From NCBI GenBank assembly GCA_050257395.1, contig JBLMWU010000079.1, positions 29,069 through 93,068 of the forward strand: a stretch of DNA of 64,000 nt. Reading direction: 5' to 3'. A program made the translations under genes and the position numbers. The DNA comes from JAIRTY01 sp050257395. GTDB taxonomy: Bacteria; Actinomycetota; Actinomycetes; Streptosporangiales; Streptosporangiaceae. The notes beneath the pieces are model-generated. The model searched no databases and was not told the DNA's origin. It worked only from the letters and a program-made list of their open reading frames with translations. Below, piece after piece: positions 7,920 through 16,780 of this stretch (position 1 is the stretch's first letter; every line of letters starts with the position of its first letter).

Positions 7920-8414
7920 TTACGGGCAGCCGGGGCTGTCCTCGCAGGCCGGCGGGTTCCCCACGGCCTCATGGATGGCTTCCATGATCGCGTGCAGCTG
8001 GCTCACCTGCTCCGGTGAGAGCGCGTCGAACAAGATCCGCCGCACGTGCTCGACGTGGCCGGGCGCGGCGGCGGCGAGCACCCCGAAACCCTCGTCGGTG
8101 AGTTCGGCGATCTGGCCGCGGCGGTCGGTGGGGCAGTCCCTGCGGCGCACCCAGCCGCGCTCCTCCAGCCGGGCGACCGCGTGCGAGACGCGGCTCTTGC
8201 TGGTGGAAGTGGCGCCGGCGAGCTGGCTCATCCGCAGCGCCCGGCCCGGCGCCTCGGACAGCTGCACCAGGATCTCGTAGTAGGCGAGCGGCATCCCGGC
8301 ATCCCGCTGCAGCTGCCCGTCCACCGATGCGAAGAACGCATGGCAGCCGAGGACGAAGGAGACCCAGGCCTCCCTCTCGGCCGCGGACAGCCAGCGTGTG
8401 CCAGTCGTGTTCAC
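7920..8414 (-). CDS. MarR-family transcriptional regulator
   Basis: A 164-residue winged-helix regulator. The DNA-binding core reads LRMSQLAGATSTSKSRVSHA then VARLEERGWVRRRDCPTDRR, the standard MarR recognition helix and wing with the DxR motif. It is divergent from the YceI gene across a short region holding TTGA-N4-TCAA and related dyads, and upstream of an aldo/keto reductase in the same direction. The simplest reading is an autoregulated repressor of both flanking units. A likely inducer is an aromatic or redox-active compound, as for many MarR proteins; this is inference. The C terminus ends in a short Cys/Pro-rich tail. Confidence 0.9.
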   Translation of the reverse strand: MNTTGTRWLSAAEREAWVSFVLGCHAFFASVDGQLQRDAGMPLAYYEILVQLSEAPGRALRMSQLAGATSTSKSRVSHAVARLEERGWVRRRDCPTDRRGQIAELTDEGFGVLAAAAPGHVEHVRRILFDALSPEQVSQLHAIMEAIHEAVGNPPACEDSPGCP

Positions 8415-8437
8415 CCTGCCAGTATACGCGGGAATAG

Positions 8438-8487
8438 TTGAGAGTTTGACAACGTTCTGGTCGCCGTGATACTCGTTGAGTATTCAA
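8438..8487 (+). promoter_or_regulatory. yceI promoter with MarR-type dyad operators
   Basis: A good -35 TTGACA lies at 8446-8451, followed after 16 bases by GATACT (8468-8473). Two dyads overlap it: GTTG-N9-CAAC at 8438-8454, covering the -35, and ATACTC-GTT-GAGTAT at 8469-8483, which runs into TTGA-GTAT-TCAA at 8476-8487. A dimeric MarR protein bound here would block both divergent promoters. Confidence 0.65.
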
Positions 8488-8510
8488 TCAAATCCACGGA
8501 ACGGAGCGCC

Positions 8511-9077
8511 ATGACCGCCGATACCTCCCTTGCCACCGCCATCCCGGGCTACGCCGCCGGGACCTGGAGCATCGACCCCGTCCACTCGACCGTCGAGTTC
8601 GTCGTCCGCCACATGATGGTCAGCAAGGTCCGCGGCAAGTTCCGGGCCTTCAGCGGCACGCTGGTCACCGGGGAGAACCCGCTGGAGTCCTCGGTCACCG
8701 CCGAGATCGACCTGAACTCCATCGACACCGGCCAGGAGCAGCGCGACAACCACATCCGGTCGGCCGACTTCTTCGAGGTCGAGACCTACCCGACCATGAC
8801 CTACCGGTCCACCGGCATCCGCCAGGACGGCGGCGACTTCGTCCTCGAGGGCCAGCTCACCCTCAAGGGCGTGACCAGGGACGTGCCGCTCAAGCTGGAG
8901 GTCAACGGCTTCGGGCCGGACGCCTTCGGCGGCACCCGGGCGGGCTTCACCGCCACCGGCGAGATCAACCGGCGTGACTTCGGCGTGAACTTCAGCGCTG
9001 TGATGGAGACCGGCGGCGCTGTCGTCAGCGACAAGGTCACCCTCCACCTCGAGATCGAGGCCGTGCTGCAGGCCTGA
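8511..9077 (+). CDS. YceI-family lipocalin-like protein
   Basis: A 188-residue protein starting at ATG 8511 (GGAG five bases upstream). It has the YceI hallmark sequence WSIDPVHSTVEFVVRHMMVS, then EVDLNSIDTG-like and FEVETYPTMTYRSTGI segments and LTLKGVTRDVPL, making an antiparallel beta barrel that in family members binds polyisoprenoids or amphiphiles. There is no signal peptide, so it should be cytoplasmic, as is common for actinobacterial YceI. It is divergent from MarR, with that protein's likely operators in its promoter, and followed by a strong terminator, so it is a single-gene unit. MarR-controlled YceI proteins often respond to stress. Confidence 0.92.
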   Translation: MTADTSLATAIPGYAAGTWSIDPVHSTVEFVVRHMMVSKVRGKFRAFSGTLVTGENPLESSVTAEIDLNSIDTGQEQRDNHIRSADFFEVETYPTMTYRSTGIRQDGGDFVLEGQLTLKGVTRDVPLKLEVNGFGPDAFGGTRAGFTATGEINRRDFGVNFSAVMETGGAVVSDKVTLHLEIEAVLQA

Positions 9078-9108
9078 GCGCAGCCGCGGCGCCCTCAGCG
9101 CGCAGCCC

Positions 9109-9139
9109 GCGGGTCCCGGGAGCCACTCCCGGGACCCGC
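9109..9139 (+). terminator. Terminator hairpin after yceI
   Basis: A perfect 14-bp stem, GCGGGTCCCGGGAG (9109-9122) with CTCCCGGGACCCGC (9126-9139) around a CCA loop, 31 bp after the yceI stop. There is no U tract, as usual in GC-rich actinomycetes. Confidence 0.85.
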
Positions 9140-9246
9140 GCTGCTGTCTGCCCTGGTGGCGCGGCTGTGCGGGAGAAGCATCAGTGGCGCCGGGGCGGGC
9201 AGTGGGAGAATCCCAGACGCAGACCGCGATCCGAAGGAGGCGAACG

Positions 9247-10215
9247 TTGAAAGCCGCCCTGTACGACCGCACCGGACCGGCTGATGTCCTGCGGGTCGAG
9301 GAGGTGGACCGGCCAGAGCCCGGCCCGGGTGAGGTGCGGGTGCTGGTGCAGGTCTCGGCGGTCAACCCGACCGACTACAAAGCGCGCAGCGGGGCCACCC
9401 CGCGGCCCATCGACGGGTTCCAGATCCCGCACCAGGACGGCGCCGGGGTCATCGACGCGGTCGGGGAGGGCGTCGACCCAGCCCGGGTCGGCCAGCGGGT
9501 CTGGCTCTGGCTGGCCGCGGCAGGCCGCCGCTGGGGGACCGCGGCCGAGTGGACGGTCGTGCCGCAGCACCAGGCGGTGCCGCTGCCGGACGGCGCGTCG
9601 CTGGAACTCGGCGCCAGCCTCGGCGTGCCCGCCATGACCGCGCACCGCTGCCTGTTCGCCGACGGCCCGGTGGCCGGCCAGACGGTGCTGGTCGCCGGCG
9701 GGGCGGGCGCGGTCGGCCACTTCGCGGTCGAGCTGGCGACCCGGGCCGGCGCCACCGTGATCGCCACGGTCAGCAGCGAGGAAAAGGCCGAGCTGGCCCG
9801 GCAGGCCGGCGCGGCGCACGTGGTGAACTACCGCGACCCGGACGCCGCCGGGCAGATCAAGGCGGTGGCCCCGCAGGTGGACCGGGTGGTGGAAGTGGCG
9901 CTCGGCGCCAACCTCGGCCTCGACCTCGCCGTCGCCGGCCCCGGGACGGTGATCGTCACCTACGCGGCCGAGGCCCAGGACCCGGTGCTGCCGGTGCGCG
10001 CCTGCATGACCGCGAACGTGGTGCTCCGGTTCATCCTGCTGTACGGCGTGCCGGCGGCGGCCCTCGGCCAGGCGGCCGCCGACGTCGCGGCGGCCGTGGC
10101 CGAGGGCGCGCTGAGCGAGCTGCCCGGGCACCACTTCCCGCTGTCCGACGTCGTCGCCGCCCACCAGGCAGCCGAGTCCGGGGTGACCGGGAAGGTGTTC
10201 GTCACGGTCCCCTGA
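9247..10215 (+). CDS. Zinc-independent quinone oxidoreductase / medium-chain reductase
   Basis: A 322-residue MDR-family enzyme of the NADPH:quinone reductase type. I start it at TTG 9247, because AAGGAGG lies six bases upstream and the family N terminus (M/L)KAALYDRTGPADVL begins there. The N-terminal GroES-like half contains GEVRVLVQVSAVNPTDYKAR; the Rossmann half has VLVAGGAGAVGHFAVELA and HVVNYRDPDAAGQI. Zinc-ligand cysteines of alcohol dehydrogenases are absent. It stands alone after the yceI terminator and probably reduces quinones or enones using NADPH. Confidence 0.88.
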   Translation: MKAALYDRTGPADVLRVEEVDRPEPGPGEVRVLVQVSAVNPTDYKARSGATPRPIDGFQIPHQDGAGVIDAVGEGVDPARVGQRVWLWLAAAGRRWGTAAEWTVVPQHQAVPLPDGASLELGASLGVPAMTAHRCLFADGPVAGQTVLVAGGAGAVGHFAVELATRAGATVIATVSSEEKAELARQAGAAHVVNYRDPDAAGQIKAVAPQVDRVVEVALGANLGLDLAVAGPGTVIVTYAAEAQDPVLPVRACMTANVVLRFILLYGVPAAALGQAAADVAAAVAEGALSELPGHHFPLSDVVAAHQAAESGVTGKVFVTVP

Positions 10216-10344
10216 CCGGGCCGGGCATGGTCACCGGCCGTGGCCGGGGCCATGGTCAGCGGCCTGGCCCGTCCATTACCGTATGGGGCATATCGCCCGG
10301 GCCGGACGGGCCGGCAGGCGTGGCGCGCGACACGGAGGGGCGTC

Positions 10345-10983
10345 ATGGCCGATGTCACCCAGGACCTCGCCCGGCCGGGGGCGGGGCCGCAGCCCGCGGG
10401 GCACCACCCGCCCGGGCCCGGCCCGGTGCTGCCGCCGCGGACCATCGTGCCGCTGGCCGGGCTGCCGGTGGTGGGCGCGGTGCTGGTGCTGCTGGTCGTG
10501 GCGATCGCCGGCAACTGGCTGTGGGCGCTGGACTTCTTCCATGTGGCCGGCGGCGGCCTGTGGACCGGCATCGATCTGTTCGTCGGCCTGATCGTGGGCC
10601 CCATCCTGGGCCGGCTGTCCGTCCCGGCCCGGGTGGAGTTCGCCTCCCGGTTCATGCCGAAGATGCTCCTGATCATGCCCACGCTGGTGACCATGACCCT
10701 CACGTCCGGCTGGCAGCTGGCCCGCCACCTCGGCGTGCTGGACGCCGGGTATCCGCGGCATTGGTGGCTGACGGCCTCGTTCATCGTGGTCGGGGTGATG
10801 ACCGTGATCGCGCTCGGGCTGCTGGAGCCCGCCAACGTGGCCGTGCTGTTCGAGTTGCGCAAGCCGCAGCCGGACGGCGAGCTGATCGGCAAGCTGATGC
10901 GCCGCTTCGTCTACACCGCCGGGATCACCGGGATCCTGCAGGTGGCCACGCTGGTGATCATGACCAGGATCGCCACATGGTGA
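10345..10983 (+). CDS. Four-helix integral membrane protein, first of a coupled pair
   Basis: A 212-residue protein starting at ATG 10345 after GGAGGGG. A proline-rich tail of about 40 residues precedes four or five hydrophobic segments, including VVGAVLVLLVVAIAGNWLW, then the motif FFHVAGGGLWTGIDLFVG, IMPTLVTMTL, and a final helix in GILQVATLVIMT. The small-residue and His-containing helix resembles CopD/DUF2269-type membrane proteins, but I cannot assign a family. It overlaps the next membrane protein gene (ATGGTGA), so the two are cotranslated and probably form one complex. Function unknown. Confidence 0.8.
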   Translation: MADVTQDLARPGAGPQPAGHHPPGPGPVLPPRTIVPLAGLPVVGAVLVLLVVAIAGNWLWALDFFHVAGGGLWTGIDLFVGLIVGPILGRLSVPARVEFASRFMPKMLLIMPTLVTMTLTSGWQLARHLGVLDAGYPRHWWLTASFIVVGVMTVIALGLLEPANVAVLFELRKPQPDGELIGKLMRRFVYTAGITGILQVATLVIMTRIATW

Positions 10984-11462
10984 CCGGCGCGCCGCAACAG
11001 CCGGAGGCCCCGGAGTCGCCGGGGGCGACGGCCCCGAGCGGGGCGCCGTCGGCCGGGGCGCCCGGCGCGGGCCGCCGTCTCCCCCCGGTCACCCAGTGGG
11101 CCGTGGCCGCGCTCATCCTGGTGGTCGCCGGCGGCGTCGGCCTGGCCGCGCGGCTGCCGGAGCCGCCGCCGCTGGCGCCGGCCATCGCCGCGCTCGCTGC
11201 GGCGGCGCTCGCCCTGGCGGCGGCCGTGGCGGCCCTGACCCGGGCCCGGGAGTTCGCCTGGCACACGTTCCGGGTGGTCGGCGGGTGGACCCTGGCCGCC
11301 TACGCGGTCATCGCCGGGATGCTGGAGTTCGTGTTCGTACTCGACCGCACGCCCGGCCCGGTGCTGACCGTGCTCAGCCTCATGCTGCTGGTCTACGCGG
11401 TCGACATCCCGCTGATCGTGGCCTTCTCGGTGGCCCGCTACCAGCCCGCCACCCGGGGCTGA
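10977..11462 (+). CDS. Small membrane protein, second of a coupled pair
   Basis: A 161-residue protein starting at ATG 10977, seven bases inside the previous gene. An N-terminal Pro/Ala-rich stretch of 35 residues leads to four hydrophobic helices: AVAALILVVAGGVGLAA, AIAALAAAALALAAAVAAL, WTLAAYAVIAGMLEFVFV and LSLMLLVYAVDIPLIVAFS. There is no recognisable motif. Its tight overlap and similar design to the preceding gene suggest a two-component membrane assembly. Function unknown. Confidence 0.78.
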   Translation: MVTGAPQQPEAPESPGATAPSGAPSAGAPGAGRRLPPVTQWAVAALILVVAGGVGLAARLPEPPPLAPAIAALAAAALALAAAVAALTRAREFAWHTFRVVGGWTLAAYAVIAGMLEFVFVLDRTPGPVLTVLSLMLLVYAVDIPLIVAFSVARYQPATRG

Positions 11463-11622
11463 CCGGGCCGCGCCCGGCCACCCCCGCGGGCAGCCGGTGC
11501 CGCCGGCACGGCGCTGACGGGGGGGCATGGTGACCCGCGGCGCGCGCGGCTGCCTATACGCTGGAGCCATTCACCACCAATCCCGGCAAATGCCATGGTT
11601 CGCGCTCAGCGGAGGCTTCCCC

Positions 11623-12453
11623 ATGACAGACGGCTTCTTCCAGGGCATAACGCCGAGCCGGGAGATGCCTCCTGAGATCGACACCGGGGTGGCCCATCCG
11701 GCCCGGGTCTACAACTACTGGCTGGGCGGTAAGGACAACTTCGCGGCCGACCGGGCGGCGGCCGAGGAGGTCATGGCGGTGCGGCCGGGCATCATCGGCG
11801 ACATCCGCGCCAACCGCACCTGGCTGCGCCGGGCGGTCCGGTTCCTCGCGGAGGACGCGGGCATCCGGCAGTTCCTCGACATCGGCACCGGCATCCCGAC
11901 CGAGAGCAACACCCACGAGGTCGCCCAGTCGATCATCCCGTCCGCGCGCATCGTCTACGTGGACAACGACCCGATCGTCCTCGCCCACGCCCGCGCGCTG
12001 CTCTCCGGCAGCCCCGAGGGCAGGACCGCCTACATCGACGCCGACCTGCGGGAGCCCGGCACGATCCTGCCGGGCGCGGCGCAGACCCTGGAGTTCGGCC
12101 AGCCGATCGCGGTCATGCTGGTCGGGGTGCTGCACCTGATCCCGGACCAGGCCAACCCGGCGGGGATCATCCGCCGCCTGATGGACGCCATGCCGCCCGG
12201 CAGCTATCTGGCGATCACCCAGCCGGCCAGCGACGTGCGCCCCGAATTGGTGGCCAGGGGCGCCCAGGCCTACAACGCGCACGTGGTCACCCCGCAGACC
12301 CGGCGCAGCCAGGCAGAGGTCACCCGGTTCTTCGCCGGGCTGGAACTGGTCCCGCCGGGCGTGGTGCAGCTGGACCAGTGGCGGCCCGAGCTGGGCGACG
12401 GGGACGAGGGCGAGGACGTGGCCGGCTGGGGCGCCGTCGCCCGCAAGGCGTAA
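11623..12453 (+). CDS. SAM-dependent methyltransferase, DUF574 family
   Basis: A 276-residue protein starting at ATG 11623 with GGAGG upstream. It opens with the family signature PARVYNYWLGGKDNFAADR, followed by the SAM-binding glycine motif FLDIGTGIPTESNTHEVAQ and the acidic strand IVYVDNDPIVLAHARALL. DUF574 proteins occur in many copies in filamentous actinomycetes, and their methyl acceptors are mostly unknown. No operon partner is obvious; the divergent or tandem neighbours are unrelated. An upstream ATG at 11527 is in frame but has no ribosome site and a non-family sequence. Confidence 0.92.
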   Translation: MTDGFFQGITPSREMPPEIDTGVAHPARVYNYWLGGKDNFAADRAAAEEVMAVRPGIIGDIRANRTWLRRAVRFLAEDAGIRQFLDIGTGIPTESNTHEVAQSIIPSARIVYVDNDPIVLAHARALLSGSPEGRTAYIDADLREPGTILPGAAQTLEFGQPIAVMLVGVLHLIPDQANPAGIIRRLMDAMPPGSYLAITQPASDVRPELVARGAQAYNAHVVTPQTRRSQAEVTRFFAGLELVPPGVVQLDQWRPELGDGDEGEDVAGWGAVARKA

Positions 12454-12571
12454 CTTTCCCGGCGAGCCGGCCTGAGACTGTCGGCGCCCTTCGCCATCAT
12501 GGGTGCGTCCTGCCGGATCCGGGCACTGCCCGGGCCCGGCCCGGCGCCCCAGCGGAGCGGAGCGGGCACCC

Positions 12572-13753
12572 ATGAGGCTCATCCACACCTCGGACTGGCA
12601 CCTCGGCCGGACCCTGCACGGCGCGGACCTGCTGCCCCACCAGGCGGACTTCCTGCACTGGCTGCTGGACCAGGCGGTCAGCAGGCAGGCGGACGCGGTG
12701 GTGGTGGCGGGCGACATCTACGACCGGGCGGTCCCGCCCGCCGACGCGGTGGCGCTGCTGGACCGCACCCTGCTGGCTTTCGCGCAGGCCCGCATCCCGA
12801 TCGTCCTCACCAGCGGCAACCATGACTCCGCGGTCCGGCTCGGCTTCGGCGCCGGGCTCAGCGAAGCGGCCGGCGTCCACCTGCGCACCCGGGTCGCTGA
12901 CCTGGCCCGGCCGGTCATCGTCGCGGACTCCGGCGGTGACGTGGGCATCTACGGCATCCCGTACCTGCTCCCGGACGCGGTCATGACCGAGCTGGAGGCG
13001 CAGCGGTCGCACGCGGCCGTGCTCGCGGCGGCCGCCAGCCGGATCCGCGCGGACGCCAGCGCCCGCGGTCTCACCCGCACCGTCGTCCTCGCGCATGCCC
13101 TCGTCACCGGTGGCCAGGTCTGTGATTCCGAACGGGACCTGCGCGTCGGCGGTGTCGGCGAGGCGCCGGTCTCGGCCCTGGGCAGCTTCACCTACCTGGC
13201 ACTCGGCCATCTGCACGGCCGCCAGGCCGTGTCCGCCGGGGACGGGGCCGCCGGTTATTCAGGCTCGCCCCTTGCCTTTTCGTTCTCCGAAAAAAATCAC
13301 GTCAAGTCGGTGACGCTCGCCGACATCGGGGCGGACGGGCGGGTGGAGACCGAGTACCTGCCGGTGCCGGTGCCGCGGCCGCTGCGGGAGGTCCGGGGCC
13401 GGCTGGCGGACCTGCTGGCCCGCGCGGACGGCGACCTGGCCGGGCTGGCCGGCGCGTGGGTCAAGGCGGTGCTCACCGACCAGGTGCGCCCGGCCGCCCC
13501 CATGGAGCGGCTGCGGGAGCGGTGGCCGCACACCCTGGTGCTCGACTTCGCGCCCGAGGGCGGCCTCACCGGGCCCGAGGCCGACCTGCGGCGGCTCGCG
13601 CAGACCACCGACCCAGCCGAGGTCTGCGGCCTGTTCGTGGAGTACGCGGGCGGCGCCCCGCCCGACGACGCGCAGCGGGCCGTGCTGCGGGACGCGGTGG
13701 AGGCCGCGCAGCAGGCCGGCGGCGAGCCCGCGCTGACGGGAGGCGGTTCCTGA
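12572..13753 (+). CDS. sbcD: Exonuclease subunit SbcD (Mre11-like)
   Basis: A 393-residue metallophosphoesterase that pairs with SbcC to open hairpins and process DNA ends. All phosphoesterase motifs are visible: SDWHLG at residues 7-12, VAGDIYD near 48, SGNHDS near 85, a His motif VLAHALV, and LGHLHG near 213 for metal binding. The start ATG 12572 follows GGAGCGGAGCGGG. Its stop overlaps the sbcC start as TGATG, so subunit synthesis is coupled. Length and order are normal for actinobacteria. Confidence 0.95.
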   Translation: MRLIHTSDWHLGRTLHGADLLPHQADFLHWLLDQAVSRQADAVVVAGDIYDRAVPPADAVALLDRTLLAFAQARIPIVLTSGNHDSAVRLGFGAGLSEAAGVHLRTRVADLARPVIVADSGGDVGIYGIPYLLPDAVMTELEAQRSHAAVLAAAASRIRADASARGLTRTVVLAHALVTGGQVCDSERDLRVGGVGEAPVSALGSFTYLALGHLHGRQAVSAGDGAAGYSGSPLAFSFSEKNHVKSVTLADIGADGRVETEYLPVPVPRPLREVRGRLADLLARADGDLAGLAGAWVKAVLTDQVRPAAPMERLRERWPHTLVLDFAPEGGLTGPEADLRRLAQTTDPAEVCGLFVEYAGGAPPDDAQRAVLRDAVEAAQQAGGEPALTGGGS

Positions 13754-16737
13754 TGCGGCTGCACAGCGTGACCCTGTGCGCGTTCGGGCCGTACGCGACC
13801 GAGCAGGTCATCGACTTCGAGCGGCTCGCCAGCAGCGGGCTGTTCCTGCTCGAGGGGCCCACCGGCGCGGGCAAGACGACCGTCCTGGACGCGGTCACGT
13901 TCGCCCTGTACGGCGGGCTGTCCGGGGAGGGCTCCGGGCACGACCGGCTGCACTCGGACTTCGCCGCGCCGGACGCGGAGCCGTCGGTCACGGTCGAGTT
14001 CTCGCTGCGCGGCCAGCGGTACCGGATCTGGCGGATGCCCGAGCATCAGCGGCTGAAGAAGCGCGGCGACGGCTACACGACCCAGGCGATGCAGGTCCAC
14101 CTGCAGCGGCTGGAGCACGGCAGCTGGGTCAGCCTGTCCTCGAACAAGGCCGAGGTCGGCGACCTGGTCACCGAGGCGGTGGGCCTCAGCCGCGCCCAGT
14201 TCACGCAGGTCATGCTGCTCCCGCAAGGGGAGTTCGCCCGGTTCCTGCGGTGCGGCGACGACGAGCGGCGGGCGCTGCTGACCAAGCTGTTCGGCACCGA
14301 GCTGTACGACCGCATCACCGCTGAGCTGGAGCAGCGCCGCACGGAGGCGACCCGCGCCCGGGCAGAGGCGAAAGCGGTCATCGACGCGGCCGTGTCGGCT
14401 GCCGCCGAAGCGGCCGGCCTGGACACCGGTGAGCGGGAAGAGCTGTGCGCCCTGCCGGGCCCGGACCGCGCAGTCCGGCTGAAGGAGATCGCGGCGGACC
14501 TCGCCACCGCGGTGACCGGGGCCGATGAGGAACTGTCCGCCGCGCAGGCCCGGCTGGCCGCCGCCCGCGAGGCCAGCGAGCGGTCCCGGCAGCAGGCGGG
14601 CCTGATGACCCGGCTGACCGCCGCGCTGGCGAAGCTGCGTGAGCACGAGGCCACCCGGCCCGGGCACGAGGAGCGCACCGCCCGGCTGGCCGCGGCCCGG
14701 CAGGCCGAGCCGGTCCGGCCGCTGCTGGCGGCCGCCGCCGAGGCGGAGGCGGCCGCCGGGGTGGCCCGGGCAGGGCTGCTGAGGCTGGTCCCCGAGCCAG
14801 CGCCCGGCCTCCTCGCCGGGCAGGGCGGCCCGGATATCGCGGCCCGCGCCGAGCAGGCCGCCCGCGAGGCCGCGCAGCTGCAGCACCTCGTGGATGAAGA
14901 GGCCGGCCTGGCCGGGCAGGAAGCCGCCCTGGCGGCGCTGCAGCAGGATGCCGGGCAGGCCGCCACCCGGGTGGCGGAACTGGCCGAGGCGCGCGGTGCG
15001 CTGCCGGAGCGGATCGGCGGGCTGGAAGCCGGTTGCGCCAGGGCGCGCGCAGCCGCGGCGGGCGGCGAGGCAGCCCGGGGCCGTCTGGAGACGGCGGCCA
15101 GGCAGCTCGACGCGGCGCGGCAAGTCGCCGAGCTGACGCCGGTGGTGGCGGCGGCACAGGCGGAGCTGCTGGAGGCTGTGGATCACCATCAGGCGCTGGT
15201 GGATGAGCATCAGGCGCTGCTGGATGCGCGGCTCAGCGGCATGGCTGCCGAACTCGCGGGCGAGCTGGCGGACGGCGAGCCCTGCCCCGTGTGCGGCTCG
15301 GATGAGCACCCGGCCCCGGCGTCCGCTGACGCGGACGCCGTGTCGTCCGAGCAGGTGGAAGAGGCCCGGCTGGCGCGTGACGAGGCTGCCGTGGAGCGGG
15401 AACGGCTGGAGCGTGAGCACGCCGAAGCCCGGCGGGAGCTGGACCGGCAGCTGGCGGTCGCGGATGGCCGGGACGCCGCGGAGCTGGCGGCCTCGGTGGC
15501 CACCCTGACCGCCGGGATCACCGCGGCCGACGTGGCGGCGCAGGACGTGGCCCGCCTGGAGGCCGAATTGGCGGCCGCGCGGGCAGAGCTGGAGGTCATC
15601 GGGGACGGCCTGCAGGCCGCGCGGGAGCAGTCGGCGCTGGTGAGCGGGAAGGCCACCGCGGACGGGGAGAGGCTCGCCGCACTCCGGGCCAGGCTCGCGG
15701 AGGCCGCACAGGATCACCCGTCGGTCGCCATCCGGCAGGCGGCGCTGCGGGACGCGTCCGCCCGCGACCGCGAGCTCGCGGCCGCGCTGGACGAGCTCGC
15801 CAGGGCCATCGCCGCCCAGGGCAGGGCGCGGGAGCAGGCGGAGCGGGAAGCGGTCGGCCGTGGCTTCGGCTCACTCGCCGGCGCCCAGGCGGCCGCGCTG
15901 GACCCCGCCGGGCTGGCGGATCTGGAGGCGGAGGTGTCCGCCTGGGCGGCCGCCCTGGCCAGCCTGACCGATGCGACCCAGGCCGCCGACCTGGCGGGCC
16001 TCGACCCGGCTGCCGCGGACGATGTGCAGCAGGCGGCCCGGGACGCCGCCGCGGAACTGACCCTGGCCGGGGCGGCGGAAGCCGCCGCCCAGAAGGCCAG
16101 CGACCGGGCCCGGCAGCGGGCGGACCGGTTCGGGCGGCGGCAGGAAGAGGTGCACCGGGCGGAGGAGGAGCACGACCGGCTGGCCGAGCGGACCGAGGCG
16201 GTCATCCGGCTGGCGGCCCTGGCCAAGGGCACCGACGGGCAGCGGCGGGTGGCGCTCACCACCTACGTGCTGCGGCACTGGTTCAGCCAGGTGGTGGCAG
16301 CCGCCAACGTGCGGCTCGCGGCCATGTCCGCCGGCCGGTACGAGCTGGTGCGGACAGACGAGGCGGAAGGCAGGCGCACCCGCAGCGGCCTGACCCTGTC
16401 GGTCATCGACCGGCACACCGGCGAGGAGCGCGGCCCGGCCTCCCTGTCCGGCGGCGAAAGCTTCTACACCTCGCTCGCCCTGGCCCTCGGCCTCGCCGAC
16501 GTGGTCAAGGCGGAGGCCGGGGGAGTGGACCTGGACACCCTGTTCATCGACGAGGGCTTCGGCTCCCTCGACGCGGACACCCTCGACCAGGTGATGGCGG
16601 TCATCGACGAGCTGCGCGACCGCGGCCGGGTGGTCGGCATCGTCAGCCATGTGGCCGAGCTCAAGGACCGGGTCCCCGAGCGGCTGGAAGTCCGCCGCCT
16701 CCCCGACGGCTCCTCGACGGTCCGGGTGGTCGCCTGA
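13753..16737 (+). CDS. sbcC: Exonuclease subunit SbcC (Rad50-like SMC ATPase)
   Basis: A 994-residue SMC-family ATPase. Walker A GPTGAGKTT lies near residue 35 and the Q-loop in MLLPQGEFARFL. Two long Ala/Glu/Arg coiled-coil arms flank a zinc hook, CPVCGSDEHP, near residue 511, almost exactly central. The C-terminal half of the ATPase has signature LSGGESFYTSLALALGL and Walker B LDTLFIDEGFGSLD. With SbcD it forms a DNA-end tethering nuclease. ATG 13753 overlaps the sbcD stop. The gene's composition makes long antisense open frames that are not genes. Confidence 0.96.
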   Translation: MRLHSVTLCAFGPYATEQVIDFERLASSGLFLLEGPTGAGKTTVLDAVTFALYGGLSGEGSGHDRLHSDFAAPDAEPSVTVEFSLRGQRYRIWRMPEHQRLKKRGDGYTTQAMQVHLQRLEHGSWVSLSSNKAEVGDLVTEAVGLSRAQFTQVMLLPQGEFARFLRCGDDERRALLTKLFGTELYDRITAELEQRRTEATRARAEAKAVIDAAVSAAAEAAGLDTGEREELCALPGPDRAVRLKEIAADLATAVTGADEELSAAQARLAAAREASERSRQQAGLMTRLTAALAKLREHEATRPGHEERTARLAAARQAEPVRPLLAAAAEAEAAAGVARAGLLRLVPEPAPGLLAGQGGPDIAARAEQAAREAAQLQHLVDEEAGLAGQEAALAALQQDAGQAATRVAELAEARGALPERIGGLEAGCARARAAAAGGEAARGRLETAARQLDAARQVAELTPVVAAAQAELLEAVDHHQALVDEHQALLDARLSGMAAELAGELADGEPCPVCGSDEHPAPASADADAVSSEQVEEARLARDEAAVERERLEREHAEARRELDRQLAVADGRDAAELAASVATLTAGITAADVAAQDVARLEAELAAARAELEVIGDGLQAAREQSALVSGKATADGERLAALRARLAEAAQDHPSVAIRQAALRDASARDRELAAALDELARAIAAQGRAREQAEREAVGRGFGSLAGAQAAALDPAGLADLEAEVSAWAAALASLTDATQAADLAGLDPAAADDVQQAARDAAAELTLAGAAEAAAQKASDRARQRADRFGRRQEEVHRAEEEHDRLAERTEAVIRLAALAKGTDGQRRVALTTYVLRHWFSQVVAAANVRLAAMSAGRYELVRTDEAEGRRTRSGLTLSVIDRHTGEERGPASLSGGESFYTSLALALGLADVVKAEAGGVDLDTLFIDEGFGSLDADTLDQVMAVIDELRDRGRVVGIVSHVAELKDRVPERLEVRRLPDGSSTVRVVA

Positions 16738-16780
16738 CCGTGGCGGCGCGCTGGCCGGGACACGGGACCGGCCGCCGGTG

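Noticed and set aside
13297..15717. 806-codon open frame on the minus strand across sbcDC
   Set aside because: It is antisense to sbcD and sbcC, which have full catalytic motifs; its sequence is Gln/Gly/Arg-rich and low-complexity, as expected when third codon positions are nearly all G/C.
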